DNA of 64,000 nucleotides from Cannabis sativa. Its lineage: Eukaryota; Streptophyta; Magnoliopsida; Rosales; Cannabaceae. The notes under the pieces were generated by a model. The model was not told where the DNA came from. It did no database searches and saw nothing but the letters and a program-made list of their open reading frames with translations. Location of the stretch: positions 682,001 to 746,000 of the forward strand of contig NC_083602.1 of assembly GCF_029168945.1 (NCBI RefSeq), given 5' to 3'. Positions 10,741-21,157 of this stretch are shown in pieces (position 1 is the first letter of the stretch; each line of letters opens with the position of its first letter). Position numbers and translations under genes: made by a program.

Positions 10741-11430
10741 AGATGCCACAAATTCCTTCCAATCATTCTCATCAATTAAATTCTTCATAAAGTTTAGGTG
10801 GCTTCTCAAGAAGATGGGAAGCCACATCTTTGAATTCATATATACCTTTTACATATTAGGAATGTTTTCCAATCTCTCCATCTCTTGAAATGGTGGGTTT
10901 CTTGTTCTCCTGTGACAACTCAAAAAATCTTTTCAAAAATTGGCAATTATTGTTATATATAAGTACAAATCATAAGTAATAGTGAGAAATAAATTTAAGG
11001 TACTTAATATTATCTTCATTTCATTTAAACATTTTTCTTTAAGTTCAGCATCCACCTTAGGCTAACTGATATCTTGTTGTGGAATGTTCGCACACAAGTC
11101 TCAAGTCGGGTAGCGAAAGCAATCGTTCATTTTCCCCAATGTTGTCCGAAGTTGTTGAACTCAACCTCCATTTGCTTCCCCTCGCTCTTTATTTTAGTAA
11201 GATCTACTCTTTTGCTTCTCCGATTCTCTATGAGGTTCTTTCAGCTCAGATGTGTCATGATAATTGCCAATGGACTGACCCCCATCATCATATTCCTTGT
11301 CTGGTGCTGGCTCCGTAATGAATAGTCCTACACAAATACGGAAAACATATATTAAATTATACAAAAATATACAAATTGATAATTAAAATTAAATATGTCA
11401 AAAAAAAAGTAAATACTAATATGTGTTTGA
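10741..11430 (-). other. CACTA internal sequence, degenerate
   Basis: This continues the CACTA element with short unconnected coding-like pieces on the minus strand and AT-rich intron-like tracts (10,920-11,050 and 11,330-11,420). No domain is recognised. The matching region in unit C is 58,050-58,770. Confidence 0.4.
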
Positions 11431-12710
11431 TAACTCATGGATTATGAGTTGATAGTTTCATTCACCCACAACCCTTTCCCATCATCACGAGATGATATGA
11501 TATCATCCCCAACAATGATATTAATAGGTGGTGGAGTAAGTTGATGAATTTGGTCGTTGAGCATGAGATCATCGCCACTAGACTCTTAGTTAGCATAATC
11601 TTTTGCTTGCATTGTGAGGACAACTGACCAGCGTGCATCTAATGGATCGCTCATGTGAAATATTTGAGTGGCTTGTGATACCATTATAAACCTATCAGAC
11701 TTATGGCCTATTTGATTCAAGTCCACTAATTTGAATCTAAATTCATTGTCTTTAACCCCGGCATCACTTCTAACTTAATCACAAAGAAAAATAGGGATTC
11801 AAAAACTACTGTAATCTAATTCTCAATTTTTTTTGAATTATACCGTAAAAGGACATATCACATTCAATAGTGTTTTCGTCTTTTAAACTAGATATTTGAA
11901 AAGTCTTAGCAGCTATCATAGCATAGTTATTTTGTGTTTTTTTAGATTTATCACGGTCTTGAGTATAAAATTAAGTACTATTTAAATAGAACGATTGGTA
12001 TTTAAGTACATCACACGAAAGACCTCGTAATATGTATAATAGTGTGTTGGATATGTTGCTTGGGTTTTCACACATTTTCGCATATACCTAACATTCACAA
12101 GTGAATTAGGGATCGTACAAGTGTATCAATATGATATGTAACAAAATAATAAATGTATACAATCTTTTTCTGTAACCATGTACTGAAATTTCGATAATGT
12201 TCATCTTGTACTAATTTTTTATTCGTTGACTTAGTCGGATTAGTGGTCTTGATCCAATTAAAATGTTCCCTTGAACATCCAGTAAAGTATTATAACATTT
12301 TAGTTTCAATTGAATATTTTGTAATGCTAAGTGTGAAAAGTTAACTTAAACTTACTCAATGTACGATTAGACCTTGTCAATATTTTGCAAAACAAGCAGA
12401 TCTGCTTTGTCACGATCAGCTCGACTCACACCGCAAACAAAAATACCCCTACTCCCTCTACTTCTTTCATTATCAACTTGAGTAAGGCAAGAGCCAACAA
12501 TTTTAACCTCAGACAAGTAGATCTGAACAGAATTCAATCGTCCATTCAACGATGTATGATTCAACAATACAACCCTCGAGCCTACTTCTACTTCACATAC
12601 CACTTCAAGATTTTCATGTATCGTTCAAATGAGTACATCCATCTCGATTACACAGGTCCACACAACTTCTCCTCTTTCACTAAATGTATTGTTAGGTGAA
12701 CCATTATGAC
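11431..12710 (-). pseudogene. TNP2-type CACTA transposase remnant, unit A
   Basis: Minus-strand reading gives, from 12,700 downward, the DUF4218 tail (SEVKIVGSCLTQVDNERSRG at about 12,470-12,530, then GVSRADRDKADLL) and then the DUF4216-like part near 11,460-11,770 with KSDRFI, a FHMSDPLDARW-like segment and VGDDIISSRDDG. The same segments occur on the plus strand at 32,700-33,960 in the unit-B CACTA and on the minus strand at 58,800-59,920 in unit C. Multiple frameshifts make it non-functional. Confidence 0.7.
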
Positions 12711-12877
12711 TTTAAACACATCTATCTAGTCACAATAAATTGTAATTTTTGTGACAAATACCTTTACTCACGAACATTTTAATCACAACATAAGAATGAT
12801 AATTTATAATTATTCAAAACTTTTTTCACTTTTATTCACAAGTTTTGTTATTACTAAAAGTAAGATTTTTTGTAGTG

Positions 12878-13955
12878 GGGAAGCAAGCTAGTGCTTCGAA
12901 GAAATTGGGTCCTTTTTCAGATGACCCAATTCTAAAAACAAAATTCTTGGCCAAACCTACAGAGATTACGATGATTGGGTTCTCCAGTTTTGAATCAAAG
13001 AATGAAGAACTGCGAAGGGGGCAGACTGGTGGCAATTTTGTTGGAGGGGTGCTAAAATCTCCCATTCTTGCAAATGCTTTTATTCACCGAGTTTTTCAGA
13101 AACTGATTAAAAGAAGATTAAGCTAAAGAAAATGTGTTTAAAAAATGAATAAGAAGAGATTTTTACATGGTTAAGGCGTTAATGAGCCTTAGTTCACGAG
13201 TCAATATTATTAAGCTATTGGCTATGGAGTATTTATTAGATTTTTTAAACAAGCTTGCCTTGCCAAATTTTTTGTAACCCTTTGCATGGAGGGGTATATA
13301 GAGCCTTATTTATAGGCTTTTTGACTAATGGATCTGGTTGACCCGTATCTATTAGGATTTTCTCATATGAAATAAGCTCACTTATGTGGTAAATATAATT
13401 AAATATTGACTATTGGACTCGTTAATTAGGTGAGGCCCCATGTCTTGGTAACCATTATCCGTAGATGGACACATTATTGACAGAGATAGGTGCGTGTGTG
13501 CATTGGTTTGGAGAGATATGTGATTTCCTTTTGGTTGTGAGTCTTTATGTGGTTTGATACAGAGGACGAGCTGCTTGATTTCTCGAGATCACGTAAATTG
13601 AGTGTCATGTGGCTCGACTTCCATGACCCTAAGCGACTACGGACGCCCTTTCACATTTTGTTCCCACATGCATCTTCAGAGTAACTTTCTTTGTCTTAGA
13701 CACGTTTGACTTTTCATTGGAGTGAAAGATGAGGCTTCTGAAATTGTCTTGTGAAGCTAGTCTTGATGGAGCTGGAGCCCGCATCTGATTCCTCTCACCT
13801 TTGATAGGTGGGCTACTCTTCTAATCTTTGAGGACCCAGTGGATGGGCCTTGTTTCAGCATTAGGCCTCTGAAATGGCCCCTTTATTAGTCATCCGAAAA
13901 CGCTGATAACAATTTCAACCCTAGAGAAATTGGACATTACTGAAACCATTTCTTC
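12878..13955. other. Unassigned region right of the CACTA element
   Basis: It matches 60,076-60,835 in unit C with small indels. Both strands show short open stretches (plus 12,845-13,126, minus 12,832-13,065), but neither frame stays open in unit C and no domain is recognised. It may be the 3' part of the degenerate minus-strand DUF4283 gene to its right. Confidence 0.4.
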
Positions 13956-14025
13956 TTGGATTGGAATCATGAAGGATTCAGAGGATTATCCCCTATTTTC
14001 AGACATTCAATGATACGTTGCTTGC
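13956..14025 (-). pseudogene. DUF4283 pseudogene, left part (split by Copia element)
   Basis: Minus-strand translation contains IIECLKIGDNP, the segment that follows the YRKQL position of DUF4283 in the unit-C copy. The Copia element at 14,026-19,174 splits it from its N-terminal half at 19,175-19,515. CTTGC at 14,021-14,025 is the target duplication. Confidence 0.6.
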
Positions 14026-14267
14026 TATTAAATCTCCTTGCCATGAATGAAAGAATGAAATGCAGAACAAGAAAGAGAAAGAAAGAGAATCAAAGGAAAG
14101 AGATGAAAGAATCTCTCAATCAGTTATTGAACAATGTAACAGCATTATATACAAGCATAGCGGAGTAAAAGGAAGCTAACAACTAATTACAACAGAAATC
14201 ATAACAGAATTACAGCTGTACAGTTAGTTGCATAACTAACTAGCTGAGCTGTCAATTAGCTCTAACA
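14026..14267 (-). repeat. 3' LTR of Copia element 1
   Basis: 242 bp, identical to 18,933-19,174 except one substitution. GGGGAGG, the polypurine tract on the minus strand, lies immediately inside it. Confidence 0.93.
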
Positions 14268-15957
14268 CCTCCCCTCAAACTCAGAATTGAAGCATCTTCA
14301 ATGTTGAGTTTGTTTCTGAACACAGAGAACCTTTCAGTCGAAATAGCCTTAGTTAGACCATCAACTAACTGATCAAAGGCAGGGACATGTTTGATTTGCA
14401 CCAACTTGTTGAGCACCTTTTCCCGAACAAAGTATAAGTCAAGTTCAATGTGTTTGGTCCTAGCATGAAGGACCGGATTTTGAGTCAACATTACTGTACT
14501 CAAATTGTCACACCAAATTGTGGGAGGTTGAGGTTGCTGAATTTTAAGCTCCGAGAACAGGTAGTGCAGCCATGTTAATTCAGCAGTTACATTGGCCACA
14601 CTTCGATACTCTGCTTCTGTGCTTGACCGAGAGACTGTTGGTTGCTTTTTACTTTTCCAAGTGATCAAGTTCGAGCCAAAGAAGATGGCAAAGCCAGTGG
14701 TGGAACGTCTATCATCAGGGTCTGAAGCCCAATCAGCATCACAGAATGCAACCAAATCATATGAGCTAGGTCTTTTCAAGTGAAGACCAAAGTTTATAGT
14801 GCCACTAATGTACCTGAGAATTCGTTTAACAGCCATCCAATGTGTGGTTAAGGGCTTCGCATAAATTGCGTACTTTATTCACACTAAAGGAGAGTTCAGG
14901 ACGAGTGATAGTGAGGTATTGCGCAGCACCTACTATGGAACGATAGTGTTGAACATCCGCCAATGGTTCCCCCCGGTGAGCCGATAAACGAATGGTACCG
15001 ATCATAGGTGTTGGAGAAGACTTGGCATCGCCCATTTGAGCCTTTGCCGAAGATCCCGAGCGTACTTAGCCCTACGGATACGATGCACTCGATCGCATGT
15101 TGAACCTCGATTCCCAGAAAGTAATGCAAAGGGCTCATGTCTTTAAGAGCAAACTGAGAATTGAGAGTGGCAATGAGATTAGTGATCGTTGATTGCAGTC
15201 ACTTCGTAACAATGATATCATCAACATATACAAGCACCAAGGTGGTGAATGTAGGAGTGTGTAGTGTAAACAGGGAGTGATCTGAATTGGAGGATACAAA
15301 ACCAAGAGATACCAAACTGTGTTGCAGCTTGTCAAACCAAGCTCTAGGAGCTTGTTTGAGTCCATAAAGGGCCTTATTAAGCTTGCAAACTAGATCAGTT
15401 TGGCTAGGAACTTCAAAACCAGGTGGTTGTACCATGTATACCCCCTCTTGTAATTCTCCATTGAGAAAAGCCTTGTTGACATCAAGTTGTCTTATAGTCC
15501 AACCCTTGGACAAAGCAAGAGTCAAGACAGCTATAATTGTCACTGGTTTCACCACCGGACTAAATGTCTCTGTGAAGTCAAACCCTGGTTGTTGATGGAA
15601 ACCTTTAGCAACCAACCTAGCTTTGAGTTTTTCAACTGTACCATCTGGATTTTCCTTGATTCTGTAGACCCATTTACAACCAATAGCCTTTCTTCCAGCA
15701 GGCAACTTAACTAGAGTATATGTCTTATTTCGGGTTAGAGCCAGAACTTCATTAGCCATGGCATTGTTCCATTGAATGTTTTGCAATGCCTCTTGCAGTG
15801 TGGTAGGAACTTTAGTGTCCATAAAGGTTTTTGGCTTGTGAATTCTGGATTTAGATCTGGTCTTCATGCTGTGTTTATTTTGTTGTTTAGGATTGGGTGC
15901 ACAACTAGCAATATCTGGTAAGATAGCTTGGATAGTTTGGTGTTGTCCGTAAATCAA
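14252..15957 (-). pseudogene. Copia 1 reverse transcriptase and RNase H
   Basis: Reverse transcriptase (RVT_2) is read at 15,957-15,199: [55 protein letters not shown] and the catalytic LVYVDDIIV. The RT C-terminus continues in other frames at 15,130-14,826 (YRSIVGAAQYLTITRPELSF). RNase H is at 14,836-14,252: AFCDADWASDPDDRRSTTGF, SRSSTEAEYRSVA, IWCDNLSTVML and ARTKHIELDLYFVREKV. Frameshifts near 15,036-15,130 and 14,826-14,885 interrupt one original frame. Both sites are unusually GC-rich and rich in CpG for this AT-rich element. Confidence 0.88.
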
Positions 15958-15976
15958 TCGTCACGCTAGAATGGAA

Positions 15977-17912
15977 TTAGCAACAGAGCAGTGTCAACCG
16001 CCGTCGTGCTACCGTCTTTGCCGAACCTGCTTCGACGGATGCCTCATGTTCTGGTGGTTCATCTTGTGTTTCAGCACTTTGCATTAAGGATTGACCTACA
16101 TCAAAAACAGCTTGTTGGCTTGTGGGCCAACTGTTAGGTACAAAAACAGATGTAATAGGTTGAGAAATATCAGATGATTGAGGATTGTCAAATAAAACAT
16201 GTTGGTCAATTCCTGCTACATTATTTGACAGCGAATCTGTCATGGTATAATGTGTCTTAGGATGAGAACAACTTGGTATAATAGCAGACACAACTGAAGG
16301 TTGGACAGTTGGAACATAAGTGCTACTGGTTTGGACAGTTGACTCTTCATAAGGAAAGACAAATTCCTCAAAAACAACATCCCTTGAGATGTAGAGCCTC
16401 CCATTTTTATCAAGACATTTATAGCCCTTATGATTAAGGCTATAACCAAGAAAAGTGCAAGGTGAGGATCTAAACTCAAGTTTGTGTTTGTTATATGGCC
16501 TTATATTTGGGAAGCATTTACAACCAAAGGTTTTAAAGGATGAGTAATCGGGTTTGATGTTGAACAAGGTTTCAAGAGGACATTTATTGTTCAACACAGG
16601 TGTGGGCAAGCTGTTATGAATGTAGACTGTGGTTCTAAATGCTTCATCCCAAAATTTGAGAGGTAAAGATGCTTGAGCCAACAAGGCAAGGCCATTCTCA
16701 ACAATGTGTCTATGCTTGCGTTCAACAAGACCATTTTGTTGATGTGTAGTGGGACAAGGATGTCTATGATGTATTCCATTCTCAGCAAGATAGGTGGAAA
16801 AGGATCTTAACTCACCCCCAATCGGTTTGTAATGTTTTAAGAGGTTTTCCTATTTGAAGTTCAGCCTCGGCTTTAAAATTTAGAAAAACCTTAAAGGCAT
16901 CAGACTTGTTTTTCAGCAAGTATAACCAAGTGAACCGAGAGAAAACATCAACAAAATGAATGTAATACTTATAGCCATTGAAGGAAGTAGTATGTGAGGG
17001 TCCCCATAAATCTGAAACCACTAGCTGTAGTGGTTCGGATACAACAGTATTGGAGGCCTTTGGGAAGGGAAATTTGTGGATTTTACCAAGGCAACAGGCT
17101 GAGCAAATTGAAAACTGAGAAATTTTATTGCTGAGAGAAATATTACAAGTTTGCAAGACTTTTTGTACAACCTTTTCAGATGGATGCCCTAGCCTATTAT
17201 GCCACAAGGTAAAATCATTTTCAACATCAGCATTGCACTTAATACAGCTAGAAACAGAGGCTTTAGTGTTATTTAAAGTGACAACAAATGTGCTTTTTGA
17301 AGCAGATTGGCAGCTGTTATTGGATAAGGATGGCTGGTGTGACTGAGTTTGTTCAGAATTTGAAGGCCCAAGTGTGAACTGAGATGGCTCAAAAGAATAC
17401 AGGCCATTCTTGTGCCTCCCCATCAGCAAGGTAGAATGAGTCAATTTGTCCTTAACAAGACACATATCATCATGAAATTCAAAGAAAACATTATTGTCAT
17501 GAGCAAATTTTGAGACACTAATTAGATTCTTTGTAATTTCAGGAACATGCAGCAAGTTATTTAGTGCAAGAGGTTGAGATGACAATTTAGGAAAAATAAA
17601 GGATTGACCAATGTGTTTTATAGACAAACCTGAACCATCACCAACATACATCTGATCTTGACCATTATAGTCAAAGCAATTTGCCAAGTTTTGAGCCTGT
17701 GGAGTGCAGTGATTAGTAGCTCCGCAGCCCGGGATACCGCTGGTGTCATTGTCGGTGTTGGATGTTGTCAAATTGGCTTCGTGTATGAGGCCGATTAGGA
17801 CCGTTGAGTGCCGGCGACCGGATGAGCCGAGAGATGGACCCGAGAAAGCTTTGTCAAAGCGATAAAAACAAGCCTTGCACAAAGGTGTCCAAACCTTAGG
17901 CACAATTGACAT
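15977..17912 (-). pseudogene. Copia 1 protease and integrase
   Basis: The frame at 17,912-16,812 starts with a damaged zinc-knuckle/protease junction. The aspartic protease site, normally DSGATNH, reads GCGATNH at about 17,712-17,732, so the active-site Asp is missing. Next come the GAG-pre-integrase motif LWHNRLGHPSEKVVQKVL (about 17,190-17,140) and the integrase core (VVSDLWGPSHTTSFNGYKYY, HFVDVFSRFTWLYLL). After a frameshift near 16,800 the integrase continues at 16,684-15,977 (SLPLKFWDEAFRTTVYIHNS, FLGYSLNHKGYKCLD). The linker to RT is broken by a GC-rich patch at 15,958-16,040. Confidence 0.85.
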
Positions 17913-18897
17913 TGTGGCCTATTATTTGAGCTCATTCCAGATCTGCCACCTCTGCTAATGGAGAAGCCACCTCTGCCTCCATAATTCAGATTGGGAACAA
18001 ACTCGTTTGCATGTGTATTGTTCCTGTTGCTGAACTGAAATTGACCATTAGCATTGGTGAAGTTTTGATTTCCTCTGCCTGCATACTGTTGTTGTTGTCT
18101 AAATCTTCTAAATGCAATGTTAGCTTCAGCTACTGGATCAAGTTCAGAGGTGGTGAGATTAGCACTGAAATCAACATCCTTGCTCGATTTTTCAATCCTC
18201 GATTCAGAAGCGAGAAGAAGAGCTTCTATTTCACCAACAGTGTAATTTTCAATTCTTGTGTTGGAGGAGATGACAAAGGTATCATACTCGCTAGGCAAAC
18301 CTTTGAAAATAGCAGCCACATGATCTCGATCACTCAACACTTCTCCAACTGAAGCTAAAAGATCAACAGTATGTTTAACTTTTAGCAGATAATCATTCAA
18401 ACTCAAAGAACCTTTCTTCAAGTTTTGAAGCTTGGTTCGAAACTCAAGAATTTTCGATGAGACCTTCAAGGTGAAGTGCTTATCCAATGCTTTCCAGATC
18501 TGGTGCGAAGTGTTGCATCCAACCATTCTTGTCAGCAAGCTTTCTGTCATTGATGACAGCAACCATGACACCAAGAGTCGATTCGAACCTCCCAATCAAA
18601 GATAAATCTGGATTGACTCTCATTGCCGCAAAGATCTCCTTCATTGAGAAATTCTGGTGGCGGTGGGTCTGTAATGTATTTCATCAGTCGATTTCCCTTT
18701 ATTGCAGCCAAGATCTGTTGTTTCCAGAGTAAGAAGTTGTGATCATTAAGTCGGATTGAAATGCTGTGATTGAAGAACACTGGATCTTGACTCGTGCGAT
18801 TCCTGCTGTGAGTTTGAGCTCCATTGATTCCTCCATTGATTCCTGTACCAGTAGTATTGTTTTCAGCAGCAGCAGAGTTATTTCCCACAGTTGCCAT
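17795..18897 (-). pseudogene. Copia 1 gag
   Basis: The probable start is the ATG at 18,897 (MATVGNNSAAAENN), just inside the 5' LTR and primer-binding site. The capsid-like retrotran_gag part includes ISIRLNDHNFLLWKQQILAA, then, after a frameshift near 18,560-18,595, QIWKALDKHFTLKVSSKILE and LQNLKKGSLSLNDYLLKVK. A Gly/Arg/Asn-rich tail is followed by the zinc knuckle CQLCLRFGH, whose final Cys is lost to a frameshift near 17,910. Confidence 0.82.
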
Positions 18898-18920
18898 GTT
18901 TGCCACAAGAGGTGGAAACT

Positions 18921-18932
18921 GCTCTGATACCA
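18921..18932 (-). other. Primer-binding site of Copia 1
   Basis: The minus strand reads TGGTATCAGAGC, complementary to the 3' end of plant initiator Met tRNA, directly next to the 5' LTR. It fixes the orientation of the element. Confidence 0.92.
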
Positions 18933-19174
18933 TATTAAATCTCCTTGCCATGAATGAAAGAATGAAATGCAGAACAAGAAAGAGAAAGAAAGAGAATCAA
19001 AGGAAAGAGATGAAAGAATCTCTCAATCAGTTATTGAACAATGTAACAGCATTATATACAAGCATAGCAGAGTAAAAGGAAGCTAACAACTAATTACAAC
19101 AGAAATCATAACAGAATTACAGCTGTACAGTTAGTTGCATAACTAACTAGCTGAGCTGTCAATTAGCTCTAACA
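18933..19174 (-). repeat. 5' LTR of Copia element 1
   Basis: 242 bp, beginning TGTTAGAGCTAATTGACAGC on the minus strand and ending TTTAATA. Followed by the primer-binding site. Confidence 0.93.
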
Positions 19175-19515
19175 CTTGCGATTGTAAGTCCAAGAGTTTC
19201 CCGTAATGACTCGTTGAATATCGATCTCATGGATGGTAGAATCAAAATAAAAATTAATTTTGCTCAAGTATATATACCTTTTCCTGGTTTCCAGATGGTC
19301 CACTATTATATTCTAAGACATTTGGAAATCTAATACTTTCCCTGTAAGTAGATGACCAACCAAGCACCATCGATTATCAAACTTAGGTTCTTACACACTT
19401 CCTCATCATGAAAAACAGCTAGCCTCACCATCCTCCTCCACATCCAAGCAAATATCTGACCATTTTGTTTCTAATATTTCACTAACAACCCCATTACTAA
19501 AAGCCATAGAGATTC
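19175..19515 (-). pseudogene. DUF4283 (LINE ORF1-like) pseudogene, N-terminal half
   Basis: Minus-strand reading from an ATG near 19,511 gives MAFSNGVVSEILETKWSDIC, then a DNRWCLVGHLLTGK-type segment after stops, and HEIDIQRVITGNSWTYNRK at about 19,240-19,185. This is the pattern of the plant DUF4283 domain, found in ORF1-type proteins of LINEs and in related zinc-knuckle proteins. Stops and frame changes show decay. It was split by Copia 1. The unit-C copy (60,955-61,440) continues into a zinc knuckle. Confidence 0.65.
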
Positions 19516-19762
19516 ACAGCAAAACAAACCCTCATAAACAAAGAACAAAGACTCTATATATAGAAGGGCATGTGTCCTTGGGTACAACATTTTAGTTGAG
19601 CTTTGATATTGTATTCGGTTGTAATGGAGTTTATTGTAAATAAAATCTTATTGAATTATGGAAAAAATGAAAAACATATATTGCTACAAATATTTTTTTT
19701 ATTTATTTACCATTAATGGGACAAATTATTAATTACACTATACTACACTATATGTCACTAAC
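19516..19762. other. AT-rich spacer
   Basis: Holds a possible upstream region of the DUF4283 pseudogene (CTATATATAGAAGG near 19,552). No gene is seen. It has no counterpart in unit C, where the sequence jumps from about 61,450 to the match with 20,150. Confidence 0.4.
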
Positions 19763-20104
19763 CACTACAAGAAATGTTACTTTTACCAGCATATTTTTGT
19801 GCTGGCAAAAGTTAGTATTGCGCTAGTAAAATAGAATTTACTTGTGATGTGTTGGCAAAAGGGGGTTGACAAATCAACGTTGGTATTAGAACTTTTTCCA
19901 GCATAAAATAAAAAGCGCTGGCAAAAATGACTTTTCCCAGCGCGAAAATGCGCTGGTAAAAGTTAGATTTTAGCAACTGTAAATGTACGCTGGTAAAACT
20001 TTATCCTCTTTGCCAGAGTAGTTTGTGAAATGTGCTGGTAAAAATAACTACTTTTACCAGCGCAGTAACAAAATGTGCTGATAAAAGTGACATTTCTTGT
20101 AGTG
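19763..20104. mobile_element. Non-autonomous CACTA MITE, TSD AAC
   Basis: 342 bp with terminal inverted repeats CACTACAAGAAATG...CATTTCTTGTAGTG and 3-bp target duplications AAC (19,760-19,762 and 20,105-20,107). Subterminal repeats of the TTTTACCAGCGC/GCGCTGGCAAAA type occur throughout in both orientations. The same style of termini and subterminal repeats is found in the CACTA element ending at 41,975, a plausible autonomous relative. Confidence 0.9.
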
Positions 20105-20601
20105 AACCGATAATGGGACAATTTTTTTATTATTATTAAAGTTCATATATATGCTACAAATATTTCCTCTTATCCTTTTCTTCTATCGAATATATCTATA
20201 TATATTTATATAGTAATTGCCTTGTCACTTTATTAACTAAACTCCTTACATATAATTAATCACAGTTATTTAGGCAAAATTAATTAGTATTATATCCTTC
20301 CATAACCTCAAAAAGAAGACTATATTTGAAATTTAATTTATCCTCGTACATTATATATATGTTATTTATCAATTAATTAATTAGAAAATATGACAAACAT
20401 ACTAAATAAGACAAAAATGATCAGTATAACTTGTTTACATAATTTATTATTCTTATTTGTTCAAAATAAATAAATAAAAAAGATGGAAGTCTACTAAGAG
20501 ATAAATTGTATGCTTTAATTGTACTATTTTAAAAAAATACACTACTATATTATTAATTTGAACCAAATTACATTTATTTTAAAACTTATATAAGATTAGT
20601 A
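20105..20601. other. 3' flank of RING pseudogene 1
   Basis: AT-rich sequence matching 61,455-61,956 in unit C. No gene seen. Confidence 0.5.
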
Positions 20602-21157
20602 CTAAGCAAACATAAATCTACAATTAGGACACTTCTTAAGTCTACTGTTTAAAATATTTTGCATACACTCAGGGTGAAATACATGACCACAAGGAAACTT
20701 TCTTACGGTCGCTCCATCTTCGTATTCTTCTAATTAAGCATATTGGGCATTCTTCTCCTTCAGATATTGTATCATCTCCAGACGGATACTTGTCTTCGGG
20801 AAATGCATCTATAGTAAGCATGGGTACAATTTCTTCGGGTGCATTTTGTGCAAGTAAATTTATGGCCGGTGCATTTTGTGCAGGTACATTCACGGCCGGT
20901 GCATTATCTTCAGGTGCATTTTGCACAGATAATTGCACGGATGGATTTTCTTCATCACCGTAAAAGTTATCGTGATATAATATATGTATACATTTAATAA
21001 TAGAAATTAAGAAAAATGCCCCGATTAAAAGCATCATGAGCAAAATTTCAATTTTTGAACTCAAATACTTATTATGGTTACCATCACCTTTCTGACTTTG
21101 GGCTAAGACAGTTGGAAATAGTATCATGCAGATGGTGAAGTAATAAACTAGAGCCAT
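20602..21157 (-). pseudogene. Membrane RING-H2 protein, unit A copy, frameshifted
   Basis: From ATG 21,157 the frame gives a signal peptide (MALVYYFTICMILFPTVLAQ), a membrane segment (LLMMLLIGAFFLISIIK), a repeat region rich in Ala-Pro-Asn (VNVPAQNAPAINLLAQNAPE) and the start of the RING (EGEECPICL). Four extra bases within TAATTAAGC at 20,731-20,739 (unit C has TAAGC) shift the frame right after the first Cys pair, so the remaining zinc ligands are lost. They are still readable in another frame to 20,602. Without the insertion it would encode 183 residues. The upstream intron 21,160-21,860 (GTACGT...TTTGCAG on the minus strand) separates the 5' UTR exon, which is conserved in all three copies. 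Confidence 0.88.

Larger units (their letters stand above)
8165..12877 (-). mobile_element. CACTA (En/Spm) element, unit A, degenerate
   Basis: The left end CACTAACAAAAAAAAATTAC and the right end GATTTTTTGTAGTG form imperfect CACTA-type terminal inverted repeats. Both sides carry many subterminal copies of a motif like TTTTAGTCACAA in both orientations (8,180-8,450 and 12,715-12,870). Inside, from left to right, are a G-rich minisatellite, a captured neprosin last exon with its 3' flank, then minus-strand remnants of Transposase_24-type and TNP2-type transposase proteins. No 3-bp target duplication is evident (TGT versus GGG). The orthologous copy in unit C is 55,922-60,075. Confidence 0.78.
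14026..19174 (-). mobile_element. Young Ty1/Copia retrotransposon 1, TSD CTTGC
   Basis: The 5,149-bp element lies on the minus strand, with 242-bp LTRs at 14,026-14,267 and 18,933-19,174 that differ at one base that I can find (G at 14,162 versus A in the right LTR). Flanks are perfect CTTGC repeats (14,021-14,025 and 19,175-19,179). The primer-binding site, complementary to initiator Met tRNA (TGGTATCAGAGC), directly abuts the 5' LTR at 18,921-18,932. The polypurine tract GAGGGGAGG abuts the 3' LTR at 14,268. The order gag-PR-IN-RT-RH is that of Copia. The LTR starts TGTTAGAGC but ends TTTAATA, a non-canonical TA end. Unit C keeps the empty site (CTTGC, 61,356-61,360). Confidence 0.95.

Noticed and set aside
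8162..12880. 3-bp target duplication for the unit-A CACTA element
   Set aside because: TGT on the left and GGG on the right do not match, and the same is true in unit C.
12832..13126. Overlapping open frames right of the CACTA element
   Set aside because: The start of both lies in the CACTA terminus and neither frame is open in the unit-C copy.
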